From contig OX352774.1 of NCBI GenBank assembly GCA_947095535.1, forward strand, positions 117,369,996 to 117,433,995: a stretch of 64,000 nucleotides of DNA, given 5' to 3'. How positions within the stretch are numbered: position 1 is the stretch's first letter; every line of letters starts with the position of its first letter. The notes under the pieces were generated by a model. That model was not told the origin of the DNA. It was given only the letters and a program-made list of their open reading frames with translations, and made no database searches. The DNA comes from Poecilobothrus nobilitatus. Lineage: Eukaryota; Arthropoda; Insecta; Diptera; Dolichopodidae. Both the position numbers and the translations under genes were made by a program. Shown in pieces: positions 35,165 to 44,981 of the stretch.

Positions 35165-35440
35165 AAGCTTTAGAATTGAAATTGAGCAAGTGCGACGAGT
35201 GGGATCGAGTAATTATATGAAAATAATTCAGTATGTCCATTGAATCTAGATATCTGAAATTTAGTGAAGAGAAGGTACATGCCAACAACTTTTGTAAAAT
35301 TTGGTTGGTCTGGAGCAGCCGGTTCAGGCTTCTTGCACCTCTTGCAACATAACGAAGCTAGGAGTCTCAAATCTTAAAAATTATGATCATGGCAATAACT
35401 TCTATTAAATTTGGTTGGTTTGTCGTAACAGCTTAAGGTA
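35165..35440 (+). mobile_element. Internal fragment of DINE-like family D
   Basis: The blocks AACTTTTGTAAAATTTGGTTGGTC, GAGCAGCCGGTTCAGGCTTC and TTGCACCTCTTG match, in reverse complement, the interior of the family D element at 47556-48435 (around 47760-48070). No terminal repeats are present. Confidence 0.55.
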
Positions 35441-36056
35441 ACTGTCAATTCTCATTACTTAATTAAGCTGGTTATTTTCAATTTTCTAAAAGATGATTAA
35501 AATTTATGGCAACATCATAATATAATATGTTCGTATCGATATCCTAGTATAGACATAGTGAACTATATACTCTTCCTCGTTTGTTTTGGGTTTAATTTAA
35601 CTAAAATTTGTTTACTTGAATATTTAATGACCAATGAGAAACAATGATATTTCATTAATTTTTCCCATTAAATATTCTTGCTTTTAGTGTTTTGTTTAAT
35701 TTTTTTTCTTCCGATTAAATTCAAAACCTAATAGAGTTTAGAAATGTCTTTAAGCTAAATATTAAGAAATATTATTATTAAAAATTACTTACTATTAAAT
35801 TATTTATTAAATCTGACGAAAGTCTTATAAGGTTGAATTAAAATATGGAATAAAATTTAAGATATAAACGTATTGAAAACTGTTTTGGCTCATTAAACCG
35901 TTTATGAGCCAACAAAAAAAATTCATCTATAAAAATTATGTACTCAAAATTACAATATAAACTTGAAGTTGTTAATATTAAAAACAAAAAAAAATTAAAG
36001 TTGTTAAAATTACTGCTTTACGTGCTCTTTTGATAGTATTTTAAATTAATCTTAAA
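35441..36056. other. AT-rich spacer
   Basis: No recognisable feature. Confidence 0.4.
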
Positions 36057-36387
36057 ACGAGGAAGAATACAGTTGCCTTTGTCAACTCTTAGATACCCGT
36101 ACGAACCTTTAGTATGTTCACAGCCTGTCACTCTGCTTACAATATTATTTTTTTAATATTTTAGTATTTTAAAATAATTTGAGTGAATTTTATAATTTCT
36201 AGAACTATGGGTTGTACATATATTCAAACTATATGTTTATATGTACATTCTTCAAAAGATTCTAACCTTCAACATAACGATTATCAATCCAAAACTTTTT
36301 CAAATATTCTATAGTACCATTTAATACTAAGCGGTAAATGTATATTAAATTTACTTAGTACAAAATAGTAAATATAATTTTTAATAT

Positions 36388-36400
36388 TATATTATATTAT
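36388..36400. repeat. Target-site duplication, left copy
   Basis: TATATTATATTAT directly before the 5' end of the LINE. The same 13 bases follow the A tail at 43470-43482. The uninterrupted site in the related element (around 4645-4665) carries this tract only once. Confidence 0.75.
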
Positions 36401-36440
36401 TCACATTCGCATCGAGAGCGGCGTCGTATTAAGTCAAACG
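36401..36440 (+). promoter_or_regulatory. Candidate internal LINE promoter (Inr + DPE)
   Basis: The element opens TCACATTCGCATCGAGAG. With A at 36405 as +1, ACATTC matches the insect initiator TCA(G/T)T(C/T) at five of six positions. AGTCA at 36432-36436 then falls at +28 to +32, where the downstream promoter element (RGWYV) belongs, and matches it fully. Many insect LINEs use such an internal TATA-less pol II promoter. The match is by eye and the transcript start is not proven. Confidence 0.45.
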
Positions 36441-36863
36441 GGAAATTTATTTTTGCGGACAGCAAATTTAAATTAAAAAATTAGGGGATCAATAGTGAAA
36501 ATAAAATTTTGGAATTAGGGGACCAATAGTGTAACATTTATTTGGAATTTTTGAGATAAAAAATTAAAAAAAATCTTAAGTGGAAGTGGGTGAAATTAGT
36601 ATTATAAAATCGCCATTTGGCGTAAAAAATTTTACATTATATATTGTTGACTTGGAAACGGTATTTTATATTGTTTACTTAATATAAACAAAGTGCCTAT
36701 AGAAAATATTTGCATACTTTTAGGCAGTATTTTAGTATGTAAAAATGCATATAGAGGATTTAAAAATAATATTAATATCAATAAAATTTAAAACTGTACT
36801 AAAAACTTTTTATTGCATTCGCAAAGATAGTTCTTGAAAACTTTTAAAATAGTGTGTGATTCG

Positions 36864-36870
<7 letters not shown>

Positions 36871-36903
<33 letters not shown>
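36871..36903 (+). repeat. 33-base poly(A) run inside the LINE 5' UTR
   Basis: An uninterrupted run of 33 A residues lies about 470 bases into the element and 575 bases before ORF1. It is much longer than other A runs nearby and looks like a retroposed 3' tail. Confidence 0.8.
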
Positions 36904-36904
<1 letters not shown>

Positions 36905-37478
36905 AACAAGGTAAACAGTTTAAATAATAAGAATAAAAACAAATAGTTGTATGAAAAACTAAAAAACTGTGAAAACTTTAATAAAAATAAATAAATTAAA
37001 ATAAAAACATTTAGATAAAATTGGCTTAAATCAACTCTGATAAAAGAATAAGCTAAAAAACTAGAGTGTAATACAGGGATAAAAAGTACTTTAAATTGGG
37101 TAAGAATATTTTAAATATAATAACCATCTTTTTCAAGGATATTCCGGAGAGGCTGGAATTATCCAACCGCTTATAGTGGTAAGCTAAGGCATTAAACCGG
37201 CCAACTATTTCACAGGAGGGTACTGTGGGATAGGAGGCAGGTAGACAAGACATTTCGCTTGACAGGCTAGGTTTATTTGCCTGTTATAAGCATATAGTAC
37301 CAACTATTCAAAGAATTAAAAAAACGGACAGCTCACTAGTTTATTGAAGAATAAATTGGTTGAGCACCTGACCGAACTGTAGGGGTGCGTAATATATATT
37401 TAGAACTCTATATTATAAAAACAAATATTTACCAAGAAGATACGAAGAAAACTATTAGTTAGTGCATAAGCACCCGAC

Positions 37479-39251
37479 ATGCCTCCCAAAGGGGGCAACA
37501 ATCCGTATGGGCTGTTGGAAGACCCTCCCAACCCCAAGAAACTAAAAACAGGAGAAAAAAAGTCAACACTGGGGATTGCCTTTCCGGCGCTAGGCATGAG
37601 AAACGCCGATTTAGAGAAAAAATTTGTAATCCTGAAACCTAAAGATCAGAATAAATGTATGAGGGACTTCAATGTATGGACCTTATGTAGACAAGTGGCG
37701 GACATCTGCGTAGGAAGCAAGTCGAAGTTCAACAGGGACGGAAACTTAATCACAGAAGCACCAAATAAGAGAGAGGCGGAAAAGCTAATTAAAACTAAGT
37801 TCATCCTCCTAAAGCCGACAGAAAGCGTGGAAGTACAAGTTGAATATTTCAGAGCACTGAACCAATCAAAAGGGATCTTCTTCGCTTATGATTTGGCCAG
37901 CGACATGTATGATGACAAAGAAATTATTGAAAATATAAATAAGGACAACAAGGGAGTGGAAGTGGTTGATATCTACCGCTTCCCTGGCCGGAAACCTGAC
38001 CGGAATGGGCAAATAAGGAAGTACAGTGGTGCGATCAGCGCAACTTTTGAATCATGCGAACCACCAGAGACCCTAAAAATAGCTTTTTCTGTAGTTCAAG
38101 TGAGAAAATCGTACCCCAACCCAATGCGTTGTAATAGGTGTCAACGATTGAACCACCGTGAGAAATTCTGCAAGTCAAAAGCGAATTGTTCAAAATGCAG
38201 TGGTGAATTAGTAGACGCAGAAGCAGAGGAGCACAAGAAAAGCTGCTTAGTAAAGAGATGCATAAACTGCTACGCTGAAGAATGGGAGGATAATCATGCG
38301 CCTAATGACAAGGACTGCCCTTCTTACATAAAGGAGAAGGAGGTCCTCCAACTAAAAACTGATTATAGAATCACCAAAGGGGAGGCGTACAAATTATACA
38401 AAAGAAACAAAGGGCGAACTGACGCCATAAACTCAAGCAAAACAATTATAAGAACAGACAAACCATTCATAGGTTATGCCAATACGGTTAAGGAAGCCAC
38501 ACCAAGTCTTTCAACAACCATGGTGGCTACCCCAAGTGCAGTCACAGGTGCAATCATAAAAAACACGCTAAACCATACCGGAAATAACTCTAACCAATTT
38601 ATCAAGAGAAAAGAAGCAGAGAACATTACAAATCCAAAAGAAATTTGTCAGACACCATTAATAAACAATACAGGAAAGACACTACAACATCAAATGAACC
38701 TACAAAATCATAATACCCATACAGAATTAGAAACAAAAGTTCAAACTCATCAAAAACCCCAGCCAATAGTAGTAAAAAAGCAAATAGAAAAACCAATCCA
38801 AGCAAAAATTCAAAACCATAACAAAGATCAGACCCCAGAGCAAAAAACAAACGATTTAATAACAAATCACTCATCTTATGAAGAATCAAACATTCAACAA
38901 GAAATTACCAAAAAATCAGAAAAGCCGCAAAACAAAGAAACTTATTTTATAAATTCGTCCTCCTCGGAAGACGAAAACCAGATAACAAGAAAAACAAGAG
39001 CAGCAATCAAACGCAACAAGAACAAACAAAAGAATTCAAAGACCTCAGGAAGTACAGGGAAATTGGAAAAGATGGATGTGGAAGCATCCACCAGTGGAAA
39101 AACACAAATTACAGAATACATGGGAAGTTTGGTAACTGCCCTGGATCATCCAGCTATCTATAGCAATTCGATATTAAAGGCAGACAATAATTACGAAAAA
39201 GCGGCTCTACCAAGCAAGAATATTGGCCAAGGCCAAACTGATCTTGACTAA
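37479..39251 (+). CDS. LINE ORF1 protein (Gag-like, three zinc knuckles)
   Basis: 590 aa nucleic-acid-binding protein, predicted to coat the element's RNA and help target-primed reverse transcription. Residues about 45-210 form a hydrophobic/charged region that fits the RRM-like domain of such ORF1 proteins. Three zinc-binding knuckles follow: C218-x2-C221-x4-H226-x4-C231 (canonical CCHC), then C237/C240/H252/C256, then C261/C264/H273/C280. Residues about 320-540 are low-complexity, rich in K, N, Q, T and S, probably disordered, with an acidic SSSSEDE patch near 490. The ATG (gacATGc) is the first long-frame ATG after a 1.08-kb leader. GC content is clearly higher than in the flanks. The stop TAA lies one base before the ORF2 ATG. 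There is no internal stop or frameshift. High confidence as ORF1; its exact activity is inferred from the family. Confidence 0.88.
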   Translation: MPPKGGNNPYGLLEDPPNPKKLKTGEKKSTLGIAFPALGMRNADLEKKFVILKPKDQNKCMRDFNVWTLCRQVADICVGSKSKFNRDGNLITEAPNKREAEKLIKTKFILLKPTESVEVQVEYFRALNQSKGIFFAYDLASDMYDDKEIIENINKDNKGVEVVDIYRFPGRKPDRNGQIRKYSGAISATFESCEPPETLKIAFSVVQVRKSYPNPMRCNRCQRLNHREKFCKSKANCSKCSGELVDAEAEEHKKSCLVKRCINCYAEEWEDNHAPNDKDCPSYIKEKEVLQLKTDYRITKGEAYKLYKRNKGRTDAINSSKTIIRTDKPFIGYANTVKEATPSLSTTMVATPSAVTGAIIKNTLNHTGNNSNQFIKRKEAENITNPKEICQTPLINNTGKTLQHQMNLQNHNTHTELETKVQTHQKPQPIVVKKQIEKPIQAKIQNHNKDQTPEQKTNDLITNHSSYEESNIQQEITKKSEKPQNKETYFINSSSSEDENQITRKTRAAIKRNKNKQKNSKTSGSTGKLEKMDVEASTSGKTQITEYMGSLVTALDHPAIYSNSILKADNNYEKAALPSKNIGQGQTDLD

Positions 39252-39252
39252 T

Positions 39253-42200
39253 ATGGCTACAGAAAATAACATAAATCATACACCAAGACCAGTGCAGAGA
39301 TGGCAACCTGTCATCCTGCAGTGGAATCTAGCAGGTTTCGAAACCAACAAAGGTTTTCTGGAGATACTGCTAAGGGAACATCAACCCCTAGTAGTAGCAC
39401 TACAGGAGACCCACATCTCAAATAACCAGGCGAATGAAGTTTGGAAGAACTACACCTGTCTGCTTCCCCCTGACAGGGACCGGTGGGGAGGAGTGGGCTT
39501 CCTAATTCACCCAAGCCTAAATTATGAAGAGAAGTCGATCAGAACCTGCATAAAATCAATAGCTATTGTCACGGAACTTCCAGGTTTCCATGGTAGGGTG
39601 ACTATAGTAAATATCTACATAAAACACAACACTAGACAGGTAAAAGAAGATCTCGGCAGAATTGTAAGGCAGATCGAAGCTCCTTATATTATTGTAGGAG
39701 ACTTCAATGCTAGAAACATAATGTGGGGAGATTTAACCAATAACTTACTAGGAAACCAGGTAGAAGAGTGGCTCGACGACAACCAGAGTCTCAAGCTGCT
39801 TAACAACGGAAGCCCAACCATGCTGGCGGCATGCGGGACGCTATCGTGTATTGATCTCACAATAGCCGACTGCCAAACCGCTAGAAGCTTGGACTGGAAG
39901 ATAACAATCAGCCCTAAAGCCGCAGACCACAACCCGATAGTGATTACTATCAAAGGGTTTAGGCAACGCACACTAGAAGAAGCTCCAAAAAGAAGAGCAT
40001 CGTATAAGGACAAGGCTGCGGACTGGCCAAAATTCGAAGCTGAAATAGTGAAACAACTATGCACGCGACCTTACTCATCAAACGTGAATAGGGAAGCCGC
40101 AATTTTAACTAAAACACTGAGAACAGCGGCCAACAACACAATTCCCAGAAAAGCCTTAGTAATCGATACAAAAGAACCAATATGGGCAAACAGAAAGATC
40201 AAAGAACTGGGACAAGACAAAGACAGACTCTGGAGAGCATATAAAAGATCAAATGGCAACACTCAGATTCTAGTAGCCCTAAAGAATACACAAGCTCTCT
40301 TGAGAAAAGAAATAAAAGCCGCGAGAAAGTCCAGCTGGGAGAACTTCCAAGACTCCATTGACGGCAGTGACATGCAGAACACCTGGGCCAAAGCTAGAAG
40401 GATCCTAGGTCTAAAACCCAAAAAGATTCAAATGTTCTTAAGGACAGAGGAAGGATTAATCTTGGAAAAGGCTGTCATTGCTGAGAAGTTTGCTGAACAC
40501 TACCAAATCGAAACTGGTAGATGTCAGAGTGTTCTCAGAGAAGAATTGACCACTAGCATTTCGGAAGATCAAGAACCCGCAGAAGAGTGTATGGAGATCC
40601 CCATCTCAGACCAGGAAGTGGATAACGCCATTATCAGCGGCAAAGGTAATTCCCCTGGACTAGACGGAATAACTTATAATATGGTCAAAAATAGTGGTGG
40701 GAGATTCCGTAGCAGACTCAAAAAGCTGTACCAAAACATAATAGAAGGCGGGGAAATCCCACACGGCTGGAAGCTGGCGGAGCTTGTTCCCATGCATAAG
40801 GCAGGCTCTAACCCACAAGAAGTGACAAATTACAGATGTATAGCTCTGATATCAGTTCTGTCTAAAATATTAGAAAAAATAGTGGCGAACAGACTGAGCT
40901 GGATAATTGAAAAAAACATTAACAACGAGGTACACGGATTCAGACCCGGAAGAGGCTCGGTATCGATAGTCTATGAAATCGAATACGAAAAAGCCATGCT
41001 GCTAGAGAAGAAGGAGCACGCTGACATCTTGTCACTGGATTTGTCAAAAGCCTTCGATAGGGTTCAGCCAGGGCCCATCGTCTCCCAGATGAAAGAATGG
41101 AAGGCCGGTACCAGATTCATCAGATATACAGAGAGGTTCCTCAAAGGCAGAAGATTCACAGTAAGAATAGGATACATCCACTCCAAAACCCAGAGAATGC
41201 TAGGCGGAATACCTCAAGGATCGCCCCTTTCCACGAGGTATTTTAATCTGTACATTGCAGACTTAAGCAGAAAACTGGGGGAGCTGAACGGGCTAAAACA
41301 TTGGGTGTATGCGGATAACTTGATACTACTGGCCCGAGGGAACATCACAGAAAGAGAACGGCTATTAACATTGGCAGTCAACTTAATAAAAGATTGGTGC
41401 AGGGTGTATGGCGGAGAGCTTGCGGAAAACAAGTCGGAAGCCATTCACATCTGTAGAAGCAGGTACTGCGGTAGGATGTCCCTGAACTTGGGAGGAAACC
41501 TTATAAACTACAAAAACAACATCAGGATCTTGGGAGTTCACATCAGCCGCGGACTAAATTATGGGGTTCATATAAACAACTTAGTGATAAGGTTAAAGAA
41601 GGTGAATAGCCTTCTGAAGCTAGTTTGCAGGAAAAAGCACGGGCCACCAGTGGCAGTGGCGGCCAATATAGCGAAGGCTTTGATTTTTGGAAGGTTAGAT
41701 ATGGCAATAGACATTTATGGCTTCACGTCGGATTCTAACATTAGGAAAATCCAGGTATGCATAAATGACGCGGCGAGAACGGCCCTAGGGGCGCTACCCT
41801 CCACAAGGATTGAGCCTCTCCTACTGGAGGCGGGTTTTCCTTGCTTCTACGAGAGACGTAATATGCTTGCAACGAGGGCAGTGATCAAAGCCCTATACAA
41901 CGGCCAACACCCAAGACACGAATTTACATTAAATGCCATAAAAGAAAACATCATAGTACCAGGGAAATCAAGCATAATGAAGACGCTAGAACTCCTCGAA
42001 GCGGTGGACTTCCAGTTGAATACTAAAATAAAATACACGAAACTTCAGCCCAACTGGATAAGACTGAGAGGGTGCATCGATAACTCACTGGCGGTTCACG
42101 CGAAAAAGGACACCACCTGTGAAGCTTTCAAGTCACTTTTCGAGGAAATGAAGAGCAATTTAAATCCGGACAATACAATATACACTGATGCGTCCAAAAG

Positions 42201-42948
42201 TCAAGCGGGTGTAGGCTATGCAGTGATCCTCAACAATCAAGTAGCGGTCGCAGGGAGAATGGCAAACCTCTCGTCGATATATGAGGGCGAGAGAGAGGCT
42301 ATCCTGTCTGCACTAGAACTAGCAGAAAGAAACACCGGGAAGACCGTAATATTTACTGATAGTCTAAGCGTGACAACGAACCTGGAGAATCCATCTACAA
42401 AAGAACACCACATACACTGGGCCAGGAATCTTCTAAGAGAAAACAAAGGAAGAATCAAAGTCTGCTGGATACCTGGGCACGTCGGTATAGCAGGCAACGA
42501 GAAAGCCGACAGAGTAGCAAAAACAGCAGCCAGGTCAACCGGGGAAATCATTACACCAGCTTCAAGTATATATGCGTGCAAAGCAATCTCGAACTACAAC
42601 ATCTTCGTAAAACAAAGGAATTGGGAGCAAATAGAACACCTGATGAAAGAGCTCTACCCAATCAGAAAAGACCATCAGAAAGTGAAATCCTCAAATAGAT
42701 CACTAGGAGTAAAACTAGCAAGAATACGACTGGGCACAACATTAGCAACTCACGGCCACATATTCAATCGAGAAGCTGCTCCCAGTTGCAGTCTCTGCCC
42801 ACATAGACTAACAATAAAACATATTTTTGAGGACTGCGTGAGGCCCGGACGAGAGGCCTCACTCAACTTACTAAAAATCGCTAATGAAGATGACATCAAA
42901 AAGATTGCAGCCATATGCCAAGTCCACGGTATATGGAATTCATTATAG
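39253..42948 (+). CDS. LINE ORF2 polyprotein: endonuclease, reverse transcriptase, RNase H
   Basis: About 1231 aa from ATG 39253. The frame stays open back to 39223, but only through a TTG, so the ATG is preferred. (1) APE-type endonuclease, residues 20-235: N25, E52 (QETH), D150/N152 (GDFNARN), D201, D225/H226 (AADHNP); it nicks target DNA. (2) RT, about 450-800: GNSPGLDGITYN, HGFRPGRGS (561), motif A LSLDLSKAFD (D596), motif B GGIPQGSPLS (651-660), motif C YADN (686-689). The second catalytic Asp is Asn (codon AAC, 41317-41319), which would be expected to cripple DNA synthesis. (3) RNase H, 972-1095, complete: D979, E1013, D1036, H1076, D1086. (4) C-terminal CCHC: C1179, C1182, H1190, C1195. 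Probably translated by reinitiation after ORF1. Confidence 0.93.
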   Translation: MATENNINHTPRPVQRWQPVILQWNLAGFETNKGFLEILLREHQPLVVALQETHISNNQANEVWKNYTCLLPPDRDRWGGVGFLIHPSLNYEEKSIRTCIKSIAIVTELPGFHGRVTIVNIYIKHNTRQVKEDLGRIVRQIEAPYIIVGDFNARNIMWGDLTNNLLGNQVEEWLDDNQSLKLLNNGSPTMLAACGTLSCIDLTIADCQTARSLDWKITISPKAADHNPIVITIKGFRQRTLEEAPKRRASYKDKAADWPKFEAEIVKQLCTRPYSSNVNREAAILTKTLRTAANNTIPRKALVIDTKEPIWANRKIKELGQDKDRLWRAYKRSNGNTQILVALKNTQALLRKEIKAARKSSWENFQDSIDGSDMQNTWAKARRILGLKPKKIQMFLRTEEGLILEKAVIAEKFAEHYQIETGRCQSVLREELTTSISEDQEPAEECMEIPISDQEVDNAIISGKGNSPGLDGITYNMVKNSGGRFRSRLKKLYQNIIEGGEIPHGWKLAELVPMHKAGSNPQEVTNYRCIALISVLSKILEKIVANRLSWIIEKNINNEVHGFRPGRGSVSIVYEIEYEKAMLLEKKEHADILSLDLSKAFDRVQPGPIVSQMKEWKAGTRFIRYTERFLKGRRFTVRIGYIHSKTQRMLGGIPQGSPLSTRYFNLYIADLSRKLGELNGLKHWVYADNLILLARGNITERERLLTLAVNLIKDWCRVYGGELAENKSEAIHICRSRYCGRMSLNLGGNLINYKNNIRILGVHISRGLNYGVHINNLVIRLKKVNSLLKLVCRKKHGPPVAVAANIAKALIFGRLDMAIDIYGFTSDSNIRKIQVCINDAARTALGALPSTRIEPLLLEAGFPCFYERRNMLATRAVIKALYNGQHPRHEFTLNAIKENIIVPGKSSIMKTLELLEAVDFQLNTKIKYTKLQPNWIRLRGCIDNSLAVHAKKDTTCEAFKSLFEEMKSNLNPDNTIYTDASKSQAGVGYAVILNNQVAVAGRMANLSSIYEGEREAILSALELAERNTGKTVIFTDSLSVTTNLENPSTKEHHIHWARNLLRENKGRIKVCWIPGHVGIAGNEKADRVAKTAARSTGEIITPASSIYACKAISNYNIFVKQRNWEQIEHLMKELYPIRKDHQKVKSSNRSLGVKLARIRLGTTLATHGHIFNREAAPSCSLCPHRLTIKHIFEDCVRPGREASLNLLKIANEDDIKKIAAICQVHGIWNSL

Positions 42949-43469
42949 AAAATTTAATACAATTAAATTGGTAATAAGTAAAATAAGAAAAAAATAAAAA
43001 TATAAATTTAAAAAATTATAAAATAATAAAAAATAAAAAAAAGAAACCAAATTTTAAACTTAATATTTATATTTGTAGATTATTAAGAAAAAGTAATTTG
43101 GTAATAATTTTAAAATTTTTAACTTCTTATCTAGCAATATTTAGAATTTATTTGGATAAAAAAAAAAAAAAAAAAAATAAAAAAAATAAAAATAAAAAAA
43201 TAAAAAAATCTTGAATAGTTGTAAAATCAAAAAAAAAAAATATATATAATACAAAAAAAGAACTCTGTTTAGTTAACTTAGAGTTTTGTATCTATTATTT
43301 ACATTGTATCCTATCTTTTATTAGTTTCTAATTTTTAATTTTGTAAAATCAATTAAACTGTGAAATGTAAAATTTTTTGTTGGCCCACATCCGTGAGGAA
43401 AAGGGCCCTCTATTTTGCAAGAGCATTATATGCCCTTGGGAAATTGTAATAAAATAAAAAAAAAAAAAA
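42949..43469 (+). other. LINE 3' UTR and A-rich tail
   Basis: Very A-rich, with several AATAAA-like words. Just before the end, AAGGGC (43401-43406) can pair with GCCCTT (43432-43437), and CTC (43408-43410) with GAG (43421-43423). This stem-loop is of the kind the LINE RT can recognise at the RNA 3' end. The tail TTGTAATAAAATA then A13 ends at 43469. Confidence 0.6.
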
Positions 43470-43482
43470 TATATTATATTAT
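43470..43482. repeat. Target-site duplication, right copy
   Basis: TATATTATATTAT after the A tail repeats 36388-36400 exactly and leads straight into the continuation of the split DINE-like element. Because the site is itself repetitive, the true duplication could be 12-13 bases. Confidence 0.75.
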
Positions 43483-44812
43483 ATTTAAATATTCCATTGA
43501 CAGAATAATTTCTTATAAGTACAATAAAATACCTATATGTATGTAAATACGGCGATATATAATATACATCTATACTCTTATCATTCATTCACTGGTGACA
43601 TATACGATATGTAAATAAATATGATATTATATAAGTATGTATGTATAACAATATCATATAAATAAAAATTCTTCAAGCAACCGTTATGTTGTTTATTTAT
43701 TTACATTTTTTTGTACTACGCATTATATCCTCAACAATTTCAAATTATCGAATAAAACAAATGCAAAAAAATCGTTAAAGAAATTTGTTAGAAAATTTGA
43801 AAAAATCAAGTAACACTTTCGTCAATTATAAAGTAACCCTATATTATTAAAAAAAGTTGTTAACACAAATAAGAGTATAATGTTGAAACTTTAATTTTTA
43901 TGTATAACTTCAAAAAAATGTTAACAGGTATTCAAGTTACAGGTGTTTAAAAACAGGAAATTTTCAGTTTTTGACTCCTTACAGCTTTTAAACGGGGGGT
44001 GATACAAAAAAAAATTCTGAAATAACTCATACTTATTTTCAAAGATCTAACTTCTGTCAAAATTTCAAGTTTACAACTTAAACCGTTTAGAAGATAGAAG
44101 CGTTAAAGGATTTTGCAATAATTAAGTTTCGTAGAACGGTAAATTAAGACACCGTATAGCACTAGTATATATTTACTATATACATGTTTGTAAAGCTCAT
44201 AATAGCACCTATTGTTTGGAATTTTTAGATTGAAGATATACCTTATGGAATTTGTGTTATAACAAATTAAATATATAGATTTTTGGGGGCTTTGGGGGCT
44301 GTAGCTCCGTAACGGGTGGAGCTACAAGAAAAAGTTATTAAAAATAAAATTAATATTTTTGTGAGATCTATCAGCAGTTAAAATTTCATAGCTCTATTGC
44401 AAAAAAAATGTCGGGATCTAAAAGTTAGGTGTTCGAGAACTACCCTAAGTTTTGGTCCAAACTCAACCAAAAAAAATAGGGAACCTACAATTACTCCCAG
44501 AATATTTTGTGTAAATTTCAAGATTCTAGCTTTCTTAGTTTTTGAGTTAGCGTGCTGACGGACGGACGGACATGGCTCAAAAGTCTTAGAATTTTTTTCT
44601 GATCCGATCCATACCTTTGAAGGTATATCTAGCTCGCTTATTTCGAGGTGTTACAAACGGAGGAGTAATTTTATTATACCCGATCCTATCGTACGGGTAT
44701 AAAAAGGTTTCGGAGATTTTGAAGATAACGGGAGCCCGCATACGATAAATGGTATAGTATATCGCGTAGAGTATATGTTATAGTATATGAGTATATGTTA
44801 ACAGTACTTTTC

Positions 44813-44981
44813 AATGTTACCTTTTCAAAAACATATATCACTATCCCCGCATCCCGCAAACTTAAATATGTAACGGTTTTTATAAAAAAATTTAAATGAG
44901 AAAGCATATTTTTAACTGTCTTTTCGTCCTTAAAGGACGAGATACGGAGATAGTGATATATGTTTTTAACAGGTGACGTTA
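44813..44981. mobile_element. Small MITE-like element with about 32-bp inverted repeats
   Basis: AAAAACATATATCACTATC (44827-44845) is perfectly inverted at 44949-44967. The pairing extends outward with mismatches (GTTACC against GGTGAC). Near the right end lies a second perfect palindrome, TCGTCCTT-a-AAGGACGA (44924-44940). No coding capacity. It lies about 110 bases outside the end of the split DINE-like element. Confidence 0.6.

Larger units (their letters stand above)
36401..43469 (+). mobile_element. Full-length I/LOA-type non-LTR retrotransposon
   Basis: About 7.07 kb. Parts in order: 5' UTR (36401-37478), ORF1 (37479-39251), ORF2 (39253-42948), 3' UTR (42949-43450) and an A-rich tail (to 43469). 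A 13-bp duplication of the target flanks it. Endonuclease, RT, RNase H and a C-terminal CCHC in one ORF2, with a zinc-knuckle ORF1, place it with RNase H-bearing LINEs (I, LOA and related clades). It integrated antisense into a DINE-like element. Neither ORF has a stop or frameshift, but the RT box is YADN. The exact clade cannot be settled without a tree. Confidence 0.85.
36057..44702 (-). mobile_element. DINE-like element, family B copy 2, split by the LINE
   Basis: The two halves, 36057-36400 and 43483-44702, line up end to end with the uninterrupted copy at 4310-5875. The left end has the terminal stem (AGTTG..CAACT, about 36071-36087) and ATACCCGTACGA at 36093-36104. The right end has TCGTACGGGTAT at 44689-44700. 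The GACGGACGGACGGACATGGC array is at about 44560-44575. The halves stay very similar to copy 1, so both copies appear fairly young. The break falls in a TATTATATTATAT tract. Confidence 0.8.

Noticed and set aside
39223..39252. ORF2 starting upstream at 39223
   Set aside because: That start would be TTG. The first ATG in frame is at 39253, right after the ORF1 stop, which is the more plausible eukaryotic start.
39684..40064. Antisense frames inside LINE ORF2 (also 42237-42581, 38626-38889)
   Set aside because: Antisense shadows of clearly coding ORF1 and ORF2.
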